Assembly: GCF_015291625.1 (NCBI RefSeq)
Contig: NZ_CP030047.1
Location: 4,650,001-4,714,000 of the forward strand
DNA length: 64,000 nucleotides
Origin: Bradyrhizobium sp. CCBAU 53421
Lineage (GTDB): Bacteria > Pseudomonadota > Alphaproteobacteria > Rhizobiales > Xanthobacteraceae
Direction of reading: 5' to 3'
Shown here: positions 18,072 through 29,452 of the stretch, one piece after another
Numbering within the stretch: the first letter of the stretch is position 1
Layout: the number at the start of each line of letters is the position of its first letter
Notes under the pieces: generated by a model
Seen by the model: only the letters and a program-made list of their open reading frames with translations
What the model was told of the DNA's origin: nothing
Database searches by the model: none
Made by a program: the position numbers and the translations under genes

Positions 18072-19823
18072 TCATTGCGGCGTGGGCGCGAGCTGGCCGG
18101 TGATGGTACCGACTAATGTGGCGGGCCGACTGTCCTCGCTGGTTGCAGGCGCCTCGGCCTTGCGCTGCGCCAGCGCGCTGGTCAGGCTGGTGAGCGCGTC
18201 GGATCCGGCCGGGAAGCCCGCCTCCGAGAGGATCTTGTCGATCATCGGCTTGAATGCCGAGACCGACAGCAATTGCGCGGCGAGGCCGTCGCCGAGCCCA
18301 AGACCGCCATTGCCCCCGCCATTGCCGTTGGCGTGGCCGTTGGCGCCGCCGCGGCCAAGCATGCTGCCGGTGTCGAAGATCCGGATGTCGGAGATCTTCT
18401 CGATCGGCTTCACTGCCTCGGCGAGCGCGCTCGGGATCACGTTGATCCGGGCGAGGTTGAGATCGTAGTCGATCATCTCGGCGCTCAGCTTGTTGCGCGC
18501 CTCCGCCTTCATCGTCGCGACTTCCGCTTCGGCCTGGCCGAGCGCCTTGACGCCGGCGGCGCGGGTGGTGGCGGCTGCCGCGTCGGCCTTGGCGAGTACG
18601 TTGGTGGCTTCCGCCTTGTTGGCGGCGGCCTGACGTTCCGCCTCGGCCATGACCGTGATCGGCATCGCGTCGGTTTCGGCTGCCTTGCGCGCCGCGATCA
18701 CGTTGATGATCTTGTCACGCTCTGCGATCTCGGTGGCGCGGGCGGTGGTGACCTTTTCTTCCGCCGCGATCGCGACGGCACGCGCGGTCTCGGCGATGGT
18801 CTGGGCCTCCGACTGCTCCTTGCTCTTGGCCGCGACGGCGATCGCGCTTTCCTGCGCGACGATCTGAAGGTCGCGCTCCATCTCGGTATTGCGCCGCTTG
18901 ACCGCGAGATCGGCCTCGATCTTGCGGGTGTCGCGGGCCTGGTTGGCCTCGGTCTGCTTGTTGGCGACCGCGAGCTCCTGCTGGATGCGGTATTCGGCCT
19001 CGTTCTGCAACGCGGTCTGCTCGACCTGCGCGGTCTGCGCGCGCATCGCGGCGGTCTTGTTGGCGATGTCGCGCTGCTGGGCGAGCTCGGCCTCGCGCTT
19101 GGTGCTTTCGATCGTCAGCGTGGTCTGCCGCGCCACCAGGTCCTGCTGGGCGATATTGACCTCGGTGGTGCGGACGATCTGGTTGCGCTCCTGCTCACGC
19201 TCCTTGGTGATCTTGGTCAGCGTCGTCAGACCGTGCGCGTCGAAGAAGTTGCTCGGGTTGAAATGCTTGATGTCGCTCTGGTCGAGCTTGGTCAGCGACA
19301 CCGATTCGAGCTCGAGGCCGTTGTTCTGGATGTCGGCGCCGACCGCGTCCTGCACCGCCTTGACGAAGGTCGCACGCTGCTCCTGCAATTCCTCGAGGTT
19401 CATGGTGGCAGCGACCGAGCGCAGGCCGTCGACGAACTTGGCCTCGACCAGCTCGCGCAGCTCGGCGGCGTCGTTGGTGCGGTTGCCGAGCGTCTGTGCG
19501 GCGAGTGCGATCGACGAACTATCGGGTTTGACGCGCAGATAGAACTCGGCGCCAATGTCGACGCGCATACGATCCTTAGTGATCAGCGAGTCCGGGCCGC
19601 CGCGCGCGACCTCGAGCCGCAGTGTCTTCAGGTTCACCGCGGCGGTGGAGTGGAAGATCGGCAGCACCAGCGAGCCGCCGTCGAGCACCACCTTCTGGCC
19701 GCCGAGGCCGGTGCGGACATAGGCCTCATCGCGCGTCGAGCGCTTGTAGAGCTTTGCGAAGAGCAGACCGATGACGAGAATGGCAATGACGCCAATGACG
19801 ACGGGTATAGCAAGTTCCCACAT
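18072..19823 (-). CDS. flotillin family protein (YqiK-like)
   Basis: A 583-residue membrane scaffold protein. One N-terminal membrane segment (about 5-24) is followed by an SPHF/PHB domain (about 30-200) and a long coiled coil rich in Ala/Glu (about 210-460). A Gly/Asn-rich linker and a 90-residue C-terminal region follow. Flotillins organise ordered membrane microdomains. Together with the YqiJ-like gene 3 bp upstream it matches the E. coli yqiJ-yqiK pair, and a PspA-type gene precedes both, so the operon probably serves membrane integrity under envelope stress. Confidence 0.92.
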   Translation of the reverse strand: MWELAIPVVIGVIAILVIGLLFAKLYKRSTRDEAYVRTGLGGQKVVLDGGSLVLPIFHSTAAVNLKTLRLEVARGGPDSLITKDRMRVDIGAEFYLRVKPDSSSIALAAQTLGNRTNDAAELRELVEAKFVDGLRSVAATMNLEELQEQRATFVKAVQDAVGADIQNNGLELESVSLTKLDQSDIKHFNPSNFFDAHGLTTLTKITKEREQERNQIVRTTEVNIAQQDLVARQTTLTIESTKREAELAQQRDIANKTAAMRAQTAQVEQTALQNEAEYRIQQELAVANKQTEANQARDTRKIEADLAVKRRNTEMERDLQIVAQESAIAVAAKSKEQSEAQTIAETARAVAIAAEEKVTTARATEIAERDKIINVIAARKAAETDAMPITVMAEAERQAAANKAEATNVLAKADAAAATTRAAGVKALGQAEAEVATMKAEARNKLSAEMIDYDLNLARINVIPSALAEAVKPIEKISDIRIFDTGSMLGRGGANGHANGNGGGNGGLGLGDGLAAQLLSVSAFKPMIDKILSEAGFPAGSDALTSLTSALAQRKAEAPATSEDSRPATLVGTITGQLAPTPQ

Positions 19824-19826
19824 GTG

Positions 19827-20489
19827 TTATGCCCTGTTGGAAGATTGTCGTTGTTCGACGAGGTCGGAAGGAGCGGCGATCGCGATGAAGCCTTTGGCGT
19901 CGCGATCGACGAGCAGCACGCTGGCGCCGACCGGCAATGCCTCGGACTCGGCGCTGGCACGCGCCGGCACGGTGTGCCAGTTGCCGAAGACATCCTTGAG
20001 ACGGACCCTGCCGGGCAGGCCCTGATCGAGCGGGCCGACCGACACCGTTGCGACCTTGCCGACGAAGTCGCTGTCGTTGACCGCATAGCTCTCGTCGCGC
20101 GGAATGATGCGGGCGATGCCGCGGCTCGCATTTCTGATCACGGGGATGCTGCCGGCGGCGGCAACCACCGCGGCAAGCGAGACCGGGATGGCGGTGCCTG
20201 CGGCATGCGCCAGTCCCTGAAGCAGGAAGCCTCCGATCGAGAATATGCCAAGTATCAGGATGATCAGGATCAGGAGGGGAAGCCGCCCGGCGTTGATCCA
20301 GAGAAACAGGCCACTGAGAGCATTGTGGCTCTCGGCCTCGACCGCGAAATCCTTGCCGATGAGTTCGCTGATCGAAAGTCCGATCATGGTGGACAGCAAT
20401 TCGATCCCGCCAAGTGTCACCATGATCGCAGCCGCGACCGCAAAGGGCCGCACGTCCGGGGCGAGCAGGATGTCGCCAACTGCACTCAT
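19827..20489 (-). CDS. YqiJ-like inner-membrane protein with OB-fold domain
   Basis: A 220-residue protein with three or four hydrophobic segments (about 12-40, 62-88 and 96-112). A soluble C-terminal OB/NfeD-like beta domain follows (about 135-205: GKVATVSVGPLDQGLPGRV and GASVLLVDRD). NfeD and YqiJ proteins are partners of flotillins and stomatins and are nearly always encoded beside them, as here. It overlaps the upstream PspA-type gene by 4 bp (ATGA) and sits 3 bp before flotillin, so the three genes should be one translationally coupled operon. Confidence 0.85.
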   Translation of the reverse strand: MSAVGDILLAPDVRPFAVAAAIMVTLGGIELLSTMIGLSISELIGKDFAVEAESHNALSGLFLWINAGRLPLLILIILILGIFSIGGFLLQGLAHAAGTAIPVSLAAVVAAAGSIPVIRNASRGIARIIPRDESYAVNDSDFVGKVATVSVGPLDQGLPGRVRLKDVFGNWHTVPARASAESEALPVGASVLLVDRDAKGFIAIAAPSDLVEQRQSSNRA

Positions 20490-21616
20490 TTTTCTGACTT
20501 GATCCTTTCAAGCCGCGCCGCGATTTCCTTTTCGCGGTGCAGGCGATCGAGTTCGTCAAGCTCCTTGTCGCCGAGCACGCTTGCAGCGGGAACACCGGTA
20601 ACCCGGGCGATCGCCGCCATGGCGCGTTCAGCACTCAATGTATTGGTCGTCGATGGGGCCCGGCTGGTTTCGTCGTTGGCCTCGCGGATCAGACTTTGTT
20701 CGAGATCGGCTAGCCGCGTCTCCGCCTCGCGGCGCGCGCCGAGCATGGCCTGCAGCGCCTTGGTCTGCTCGTCGATCTCAAGCTCGATGAAATCCATCGC
20801 GCGTTCCAGCGCGATCACCTGCGACTCCAGGTCGATTTGCCGTGCGACGCCGGCGCGCGCGAGATCCTCGCGATTTTCCGCAAGTGCGAGACGGATCTTC
20901 TCGTTCAGACCAGCCGTCTCGGTATCCAGTTCTTCGCGCCGCCTCTTCAAGCGGAATTCCTCGGCGCGCGACTTGCCGAGCGCATAGCGCGCCTCGTCGG
21001 CGCCGGCGTCGATCTCGCGGATCGCCTGTTTGACCAGCGCGACCTTGTTGTTGCTCTCGACGTTGTCGATGGTCTGGCTCGCGATGGCGGCAAGAAGCCG
21101 GCCCATGCGCGCAAGGATGCCTTCGTGAAGCATGGTCTTCTCCTCCGGTTGTGCTGATTTCGATTTGACGGCGATGTGGATTTCGTAGCCGCGTCCATCC
21201 GAGATCAAATGCGCCGGGAAGGGGCTTTCCCAGCCCGAGACATATCCCGGCACGTCGAACGGCACCAAGACGCGTCCGCTGACAGTGCTAATGGTCAGTG
21301 AAGTTGGGCCCTTGATCGCGAACAACTTGTCGTCGAGCGGTATCCGGCGGACGGCGGCGCCGGCGATGTAGTTGGCGCGGTCGCGCAGGCCGAGCGTCAC
21401 CAGCCGCGCGGGCAGGCCGGTCTCCTTGCGGATCCTCTCATAGGCCTGGGCGTGCAGCGAGACGAGGTTGGCGCCGACGGGAGCGACCTCGGCGAGGATC
21501 TCCATCATCCGGACATAGGCCGCAAAGGTCGCCTCGATCGCCGCGATGCCCGATAGGTCGGGGGCGAGGGCGTAGCGCAGCGTTGCGGTTGGCGTCTCGA
21601 CGGGCAGCTTGATCAT
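20486..21616 (-). CDS. PspA/IM30 protein with TnpB-like N-terminal domain
   Basis: A 376-residue frame made of two unrelated parts. Residues about 11-155 resemble the non-catalytic N-terminal part of TnpB (IS200/IS605 OrfB): an alpha-helical lead, a LHAQAYERIRKETGLPARL helix, then beta strands around ISTVSGRVLVPF and HLISDGRGYEIHIAV. The RuvC nuclease half is absent. Residues 162-376 are a coiled-coil PspA/IM30 (YjfJ-like) protein, from MLHEGILARMGRLLAAIAS onward. PspA proteins coat and repair damaged inner membrane. ATG 21616 was preferred over GTG 21634, which lies inside a palindrome. A strong Shine-Dalgarno before Met162 (21133) may also give a separate 215-residue PspA. Operon with YqiJ-like and flotillin genes. 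Confidence 0.8.
   Translation of the reverse strand: MIKLPVETPTATLRYALAPDLSGIAAIEATFAAYVRMMEILAEVAPVGANLVSLHAQAYERIRKETGLPARLVTLGLRDRANYIAGAAVRRIPLDDKLFAIKGPTSLTISTVSGRVLVPFDVPGYVSGWESPFPAHLISDGRGYEIHIAVKSKSAQPEEKTMLHEGILARMGRLLAAIASQTIDNVESNNKVALVKQAIREIDAGADEARYALGKSRAEEFRLKRRREELDTETAGLNEKIRLALAENREDLARAGVARQIDLESQVIALERAMDFIELEIDEQTKALQAMLGARREAETRLADLEQSLIREANDETSRAPSTTNTLSAERAMAAIARVTGVPAASVLGDKELDELDRLHREKEIAARLERIKSEK
21133..21147 (-). promoter_or_regulatory. internal Shine-Dalgarno and alternative start of PspA
   Basis: On the minus strand GGAGGAGAAGACC immediately precedes an in-frame ATG at 21133. This is the best ribosome-binding site in the operon and lies exactly at the border between the TnpB-like and PspA parts. 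Confidence 0.65.
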
Positions 21617-21625
21617 GCTTCTAAC

Positions 21626-21650
21626 GTAAAGCACTTCTTCAGTGCTTTAC
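21626..21650. promoter_or_regulatory. 10-bp palindrome, candidate operator of the PspA-flotillin operon
   Basis: GTAAAGCACT and AGTGCTTTAC form a perfect inverted repeat with a 5-nt spacer, ending 10 bp before the ATG at 21616. It lies between the two divergent genes. Confidence 0.55.
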
Positions 21651-21691
21651 AAGATCGGCGGCTGGTATCATTTTCGTGAGGCCAGATGCAG

Positions 21692-21708
21692 TTGCAAATG
21701 AGTTGCAA
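21692..21708. promoter_or_regulatory. candidate Mur (Fur-family) operator of mntH
   Basis: TTGCAA-ATGAG-TTGCAA contains the perfect palindrome TGCAA-N5-TTGCA, 30 bp before the mntH start. It resembles the manganese-responsive sequences reported for rhizobial Mur. Mur regulation of mntH is known in Bradyrhizobium; the site itself is inferred. Confidence 0.6.
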
Positions 21709-21737
21709 TAACGAGTCAGATCAGCCATCCTTGAGAG

Positions 21738-23111
21738 ATGGATGCTCGGACCCCTGAAATGTCTCCCGTTTCCGTTGCCGACACCGTGCCGGGAGGCTGG
21801 CGCGATGACGCCGGGCATGCGCGCAGCCTTCCCGAGGTCAATGCGACCGTTCGCGTGCCGAGCACGGGCGTCTGGTGGCGGCGGCTGCTGGCCTTCGCCG
21901 GGCCCGGCTACCTGGTCTCGGTCGGCTATATGGACCCCGGCAACTGGGCGACCGATCTCGCGGGCGGGTCGAAGTTCGGCTATACGCTGCTGTCCGTCAT
22001 CCTGCTTTCCAACCTGATGGCGATCCTGCTGCAGGCGCTCGCAGCACGGCTCGGCATCGCGACCGACCGCGACCTGGCGCAGGCTTGCCGCGCGACCTAT
22101 TCGCGACCGGTCAACTTGCTGCTGTGGCTCGCCTGCGAGGCCGCGATCATCGCCTGCGACCTCGCCGAGGTGATCGGCACCGCGATCGCGCTGAAGCTCT
22201 TGTTCGGCATTCCCCTGATCGGCGGCGCGCTGCTCGCGGCGCTCGACGCGTTCCTGCTGCTGCTCCTGATGAACCGCGGCTTCCGCTTCCTCGAAGCCTT
22301 CGTGATCGCACTGCTGATCGTCATCGCGGTCTGCTTCGTGGTCCAGATCGCCGCCGCTGCGCCGCCGATTGCCGGCGTGATCGGCGGCTTCATGCCGTCG
22401 CGCGAGATCGTCACCAATCCCGAAATGCTCTACATTGCGATCGGCATCATCGGCGCCACCGTGATGCCGCATAATCTCTATCTGCACTCATCGATCGTGC
22501 AGACCCGCGCCTATCCGCGCACCGAGGCGGGCCGGCGCGACGCGATCAAATGGGCGACCACCGACTCCACCATCGCGCTGATGCTGGCGCTGTTCGTCAA
22601 TGCCGCGATCCTGGTGCTGGCGGCCGCGACCTTCCACAAGAGCGGCCATTCCGACGTCGCCGAGATCGATCAGGCCTTCGAACTGCTGTCGCCGCTGCTC
22701 GGCCTCGGCATCGCCTCGACGCTGTTTGCCGTGGCGCTGCTGGCGTCTGGCCTCAACTCGACGGTGACGGCGACGCTGGCCGGCCAGATCGTGATGCAGG
22801 GCTTTCTCGACCTCAAGCTGCCCGACTGGCTGCAGCGGCTGGTGACCCGCGGCATCGCGATCATCCCCGTCATCGTGGTCGCCGCGCTCTATGGCGAGAG
22901 CGGCACCGCGCAGCTCTTGGTGTTCAGCCAGGTCGTGCTGTCGATGCAGCTGCCGTTCGCGGTGATCCCGCTGGTGCGCTTCGTGTCCGACAAGCGCAAG
23001 ATGGGCGCATTCGCGATCTCGCGTCCGGTTGCGGTGGCGGCGTGGATCGTCGCCGGCCTGATCGTGATCCTGAACGTGAAGCTGCTGATCGATACGCTGT
23101 TCGGCAGCTAG
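21738..23111 (+). CDS. mntH: Nramp-family manganese transporter
   Basis: A 457-residue proton-coupled divalent metal importer with 11-12 membrane segments. The metal-site motif DPGN sits in the first segment ([12 protein letters not shown], about residues 64-75) and MPHNLYLHS in the sixth (about 243-251). MntH is the main high-affinity Mn uptake system in Bradyrhizobium. The gene is divergent from the PspA-flotillin operon, and a candidate Mur site lies 30 bp before it. The start at 21738 follows TTGAGAG; the soluble 45-residue N-terminus is somewhat long for the family. Confidence 0.93.
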   Translation: MDARTPEMSPVSVADTVPGGWRDDAGHARSLPEVNATVRVPSTGVWWRRLLAFAGPGYLVSVGYMDPGNWATDLAGGSKFGYTLLSVILLSNLMAILLQALAARLGIATDRDLAQACRATYSRPVNLLLWLACEAAIIACDLAEVIGTAIALKLLFGIPLIGGALLAALDAFLLLLLMNRGFRFLEAFVIALLIVIAVCFVVQIAAAAPPIAGVIGGFMPSREIVTNPEMLYIAIGIIGATVMPHNLYLHSSIVQTRAYPRTEAGRRDAIKWATTDSTIALMLALFVNAAILVLAAATFHKSGHSDVAEIDQAFELLSPLLGLGIASTLFAVALLASGLNSTVTATLAGQIVMQGFLDLKLPDWLQRLVTRGIAIIPVIVVAALYGESGTAQLLVFSQVVLSMQLPFAVIPLVRFVSDKRKMGAFAISRPVAVAAWIVAGLIVILNVKLLIDTLFGS

Positions 23112-23135
23112 AGCGTCCGATTGGAAGCGCGCTAG
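23106..23135. repeat. short fragment of the Rhizobiales intergenic repeat
   Basis: CTAGAGCG, TCCGATTGGAA and a closing CTAG are the outer and central words of the element at 56951-57051, here reduced to about 28 bp between the convergent mntH and bpt genes. Confidence 0.45.
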
Positions 23136-23908
23136 TCCTGCGGCTCGGCCAATCCCTCGCCCGATGCGTCGACGCGCAGCCAGCCCGACGGCGCGAGCCG
23201 CTGCTGCGGCAGGAAGCGGCCCTTGTAGTCCATCTTCTTGGAGCCCTCGATCCAGTAGCCGAGATAGACGTACGGCAGGCCCTGCCGGCGGGCACGGGCG
23301 ATATGATCGAGGATCATGAAGGTGCCGAGCGAGCGGGCCTCAAGCCCCGGCTCGAAGAAGGAATAGACCATCGATAGCCCGTCGCTGAGCACGTCGGTCA
23401 GCGCCACCGCCATCAGCTCGTCGCCGCGGCCGGTGATGGCGCTGTCGGCATTGCGCTTGCGGTACTCGATGATCCGGGTCTCGACATGGCTGTCCTCGAC
23501 CATCATCGCGTAGTCCAGCACGGTCATGTCGGCCATGCCCCCGTTGCGGTGGCGGCGGTCGAGATAGGCGCGGAAGACCGAATATTGCTCCGAGGTCGGG
23601 ACCGCCGTGCGCTGCTCGCCGATGATGTCGGCGTTGCGGGCCAGCACCTTGCGGAAGTTGCGGGAGGGGCGGAATTCGTTGGCGATCACCCGGACCGAGA
23701 CGCAGGCCCGGCACTGGTCGCAGGCCGGGCGGTAGGCGATCGACTGGCTGCGGCGGAAGCCGCCATGGGTCAGCAAGTCGTTGAGATCGCCCGCTTTGTC
23801 GCCGACCAGGTGCGTGAAAACCTTGCGCTCATGCCGGCCCGGCAGATAGGGGCAGGGTGAGGGCGCCGTCAGATAGAACTGGGGAGTATCACGCGAGTGC
23901 TGGGTCAC
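23132..23908 (-). CDS. bpt: aspartate/glutamate leucyltransferase (arginyltransferase family)
   Basis: A 258-residue aminoacyl-tRNA-protein transferase of the Bpt/Ate1 family, which adds Leu to N-terminal Asp/Glu and so marks proteins for ClpS/ClpAP (N-end rule). Motifs include [16 protein letters not shown] at the N-terminus, the CDQC-x-AC cysteine cluster near residues 63-69, and [18 protein letters not shown] near the C-terminus. Which amino acid is transferred is inferred from the bacterial branch. Confidence 0.92.
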   Translation of the reverse strand: MTQHSRDTPQFYLTAPSPCPYLPGRHERKVFTHLVGDKAGDLNDLLTHGGFRRSQSIAYRPACDQCRACVSVRVIANEFRPSRNFRKVLARNADIIGEQRTAVPTSEQYSVFRAYLDRRHRNGGMADMTVLDYAMMVEDSHVETRIIEYRKRNADSAITGRGDELMAVALTDVLSDGLSMVYSFFEPGLEARSLGTFMILDHIARARRQGLPYVYLGYWIEGSKKMDYKGRFLPQQRLAPSGWLRVDASGEGLAEPQD

Positions 23909-23994
23909 GTCTGATCGTCGGGCTCCACATACAATACAGGCAGCCGAGTTAGCATCGCCCCCCGGAGGCTAACGGTCAATTGGTTTAGGTGGGC

Positions 23995-24552
23995 CTAATA
24001 AGTGGCCCGCGCGGCTGGGGATACCTGGGTCCGGACCGAACTGTTGATAATGACGGTTCCGAGGATGATGTCGTGCAGCAGCCGGCGGCGGCCGTTGAGG
24101 AGCCCGATCACGAGCACCAGCGGCGATACGAACGAGACCGTCACCCAGAACAGCACCGCGTGGGTGGCGCCGAGCACGAAATAGCCGCGGGCACCGTACC
24201 AGGTGCGCAGTTCCAGATCCATCATGCGCATGCCGATGGTCGCCGAGTGCTGGCCGCCGATCGAGGCGCCGTAATAGACGATGGCCCAGACGATCGAGGC
24301 CGGTGCAAGCAGGGCGAACAGGTGCCAACCCAGGAAGAAGGTGACCAATCCGAACAGGAAGATGAAGATCGCTGCGACGATCACCGGCACCGACAGCACG
24401 AAGAGGTCGATAAGGAACGCAAAGACGCGCCGCGTCAGCACGCCGCGGAACAGGTCCGGCTGCATCAACGGATCGAACGCATGCGGGGGAACGCCGCCGT
24501 CGTTGCGCCAGGCCTCGTTGCGCCAGGTGCCGCCGTCATTGCCGTAGGACAT
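23995..24552 (-). CDS. RDD family membrane protein
   Basis: A 185-residue protein with an RDD domain: an LTRRVFAFLIDLFVL motif near residues 40-54 and about four hydrophobic segments. RDD proteins are membrane proteins of poorly known role; some affect Na+ or osmotic tolerance. ATG 24552 (MSYGND) is preceded by GGAGG at good spacing; the longer frame is not supported. Confidence 0.85.
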   Translation of the reverse strand: MSYGNDGGTWRNEAWRNDGGVPPHAFDPLMQPDLFRGVLTRRVFAFLIDLFVLSVPVIVAAIFIFLFGLVTFFLGWHLFALLAPASIVWAIVYYGASIGGQHSATIGMRMMDLELRTWYGARGYFVLGATHAVLFWVTVSFVSPLVLVIGLLNGRRRLLHDIILGTVIINSSVRTQVSPAARATY

Positions 24553-24710
24553 GACCAACCTCCGATGAAAGTCCCGCGCAGGACATGGGAACAGGAGGTT
24601 CGCCTGCCAAGGCCGCGCGAACATTAACTAGCCGAAATATTCCGGCGATTCGGCGGCCATCGGCGGTCGCGGAACGTGTATGTTACGTCCGGCAAAGCCG
24701 AGAGGAACCC

Positions 24711-27758
<3,048 letters not shown>

Positions 27759-28277
27759 ATGATGAAAGCCGTTGCGACAACGGCGGCGGACGCCGCCGAT
27801 CGCGCTACCGGTCAAGCTCCGGTGCAGCCGCTCTATCTCGAAGCCCTGACTTTGGTGGAGCGGCTGCATCGCCGGCTCCTCGATGTCATCAAGGACGAAT
27901 TCGATCGTCGTGGCCGCGCCGACATCAACTCGGTGCAGGCGCTGCTCCTGTACAATATCGGTGACAAAGAGCTGACCGCCGGCGAGCTGCGCACCCGCGG
28001 CTACTATCTCGGCTCCAACGTCTCCTACAATCTGAAGAAGCTCGTCGAGCTCGGCTTCCTCGATCATCAGCGCTCGCGCGTCGACCGCCGCTCGGTCCGC
28101 ATCCGCCTGACCCCGCAGGGCCAGGAAGTCCGCAAGATCGTCGACGCGCTCTATCAGAAGCACGTCAAGACGGTCGAGCAGGTCGGCGGCATCTCGAACG
28201 AGGAGTTCGCGAGCCTCAACAAGTCGCTGCACCGCCTCGAGCGGTTCTGGACCGACCAGATCCTGTATCGCCTTTGA
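27759..28277 (+). CDS. ldtR: MarR-family regulator LdtR
   Basis: A 172-residue winged-helix regulator. The helix-turn-helix region is TAGELRTRGYYLGSNVSYNLKKLVELGFL (two segments, about residues 75-105), followed by the wing HQRSRVDRRSVRIRLT. It closely resembles LdtR of Rhizobiales, which controls an L,D-transpeptidase and osmotic/cell-wall stress genes; the target gene is not adjacent here. Two ATGs (27759 and 27762) follow GGGGAAG. Confidence 0.88.
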   Translation: MMKAVATTAADAADRATGQAPVQPLYLEALTLVERLHRRLLDVIKDEFDRRGRADINSVQALLLYNIGDKELTAGELRTRGYYLGSNVSYNLKKLVELGFLDHQRSRVDRRSVRIRLTPQGQEVRKIVDALYQKHVKTVEQVGGISNEEFASLNKSLHRLERFWTDQILYRL

Positions 28278-28354
28278 GCCTTCCCGCTTTCGCCTGATGG
28301 CCAAGCCGGCCGAGCAAAAGACCGGCAGCCTTCCTCCAGTCCAGCCTTGCAGTC

Positions 28355-28387
28355 AACGCATCGGTCATGCCCGGCCGATGCGTTTTT
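28355..28387 (+). terminator. rho-independent terminator after ldtR
   Basis: A perfect 10-bp stem AACGCATCGG/CCGATGCGTT (28355-28364 with 28375-28384) followed by a T-run. Confidence 0.8.
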
Positions 28388-28429
28388 CATGCTGCACCTG
28401 CGAAAATAAATGGGTCCCGGCCAGGAACC

Positions 28430-28705
28430 ATGGCGTTCCCGGCGCTTTATCCCGTCTCCCAACGGAGACAGGACATGCTGGTGGAACGCGGGATTGAGGT
28501 GCTGAATGTCGAGGTCGTCGGTGACGCCTACGCGATCGCCTCGAATTACCTGCGTAAATCCGGCGCCATTCCCGACACTTTCGCCACCAATGAACGGCTG
28601 CTCGGCATCATCGTGAAGCTGTTCCAGCGCGGTGAGATGAATCGGCTCCGCCTCGCCAACAAGGCGATCGCGCAATTCGAGGCCGAGACGCTGGTGGTCG
28701 CCTGA
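28430..28705 (+). CDS. small conserved hypothetical protein
   Basis: A 91-residue soluble protein. It starts MAFPALYPVSQRRQDM; AGGAA stands before the ATG at 28430, and Met at 28475 (MLVERGIEVL) is an alternative. The core RGIEVLNVEVVGDAYAIASNYLRKSGAI, described here in two joined pieces, looks alpha/beta and gene-like. No family recognised. It is in line with the next small gene, 20 bp away. Confidence 0.6.
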   Translation: MAFPALYPVSQRRQDMLVERGIEVLNVEVVGDAYAIASNYLRKSGAIPDTFATNERLLGIIVKLFQRGEMNRLRLANKAIAQFEAETLVVA

Positions 28706-28725
28706 GCGTCAACCCGGAGACATCA

Positions 28726-28947
28726 ATGGAAGCCGCGATCGATCGGATCATGCAGACGTATGATCTGCTGCTCAACCGCACGTCCGCAGCAAGCGACGAA
28801 GCGCGGGCGAAGGTGACAGAGTATGTGCAGACGCTGTTCGACGCGGGCGAGCGTGATACGCATCGGTTGACCGTGTGCGGGCTGACCTATCTGCGCCAGC
28901 TCGATGGCAGCACCGACCATGTGAAAGCCGGGTACACCGGGCTGTAG
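28726..28947 (+). CDS. small conserved hypothetical protein
   Basis: A 73-residue mostly helical protein, MEAAIDRIMQTYDLLLNR at the N-terminus, and a C-terminal GLTYLRQLDGSTDHVKAG stretch. GGAG lies 7 bases before the ATG. It is probably co-transcribed with the preceding small gene. Function unknown; the type is common in Bradyrhizobium genomes. Confidence 0.6.
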   Translation: MEAAIDRIMQTYDLLLNRTSAASDEARAKVTEYVQTLFDAGERDTHRLTVCGLTYLRQLDGSTDHVKAGYTGL

Positions 28948-29278
28948 CGGGCGGCCTGGATTCGCAGTCTGATTCAACTGTCAAACAGCTTGTTCAGTGT
29001 CATCACCCCGCGCATGCGGCGGCGCGCATGACATCGCGGCGCAAGCGTCGGCCGCGTGGGAGGCCGCCGTCTGCCGGGACGACGACTGATCAGTCAAGCG
29101 AAGTGCCGAAGTTCGAGCGGTATGAACGCCGCCAACTCGGTTCCGACGCCGGAACACCGTACTGATCCGGATTTCACAGCAAGCCAGGACGTTCATAATA
29201 CAAATCGTACCGGCACTACCTTTATTTGCAGAGCATTTTAAAACGTCTGAGTTTTTACAGGTCTATTCCAACCGGCAG
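28948..29278. other. 331-bp region without a recognised gene
   Basis: Several short frames exist but none is protein-like. The right part (29170-29270) is AT-rich and leads into a terminator hairpin, so an unrecognised small transcript could end here. Confidence 0.4.
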
Positions 29279-29312
29279 AAAAGGGCCGCCCACGGGACGG
29301 TCCTTTTCGATT
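29279..29312 (+). terminator. terminator-like hairpin
   Basis: A 10-bp stem AAAAGGGCCG/CGGTCCTTTT (29279-29288 with 29298-29307, one G-U pair) with a T-run within the 3' arm. It is not adjacent to a recognised gene. Confidence 0.6.
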
Positions 29313-29452
29313 CGATTGCTCACCGCAGCAGAAGCCACGCCACGCTGGCGATCAGGGCCACAAGCGACACCGCCGCAGCACAGACAAAGGCAACCTCCAC
29401 GCCGTCGATATGGTGGTGGTTCGCCTGCATCGTCACTCCCCTCGATGGGCCG

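Noticed and set aside
18273..20987. A 904-codon plus-strand open frame over the flotillin operon
   Set aside because: Antisense to flotillin, YqiJ and PspA genes that have clear domains and ribosome sites; the shadow lacks both.
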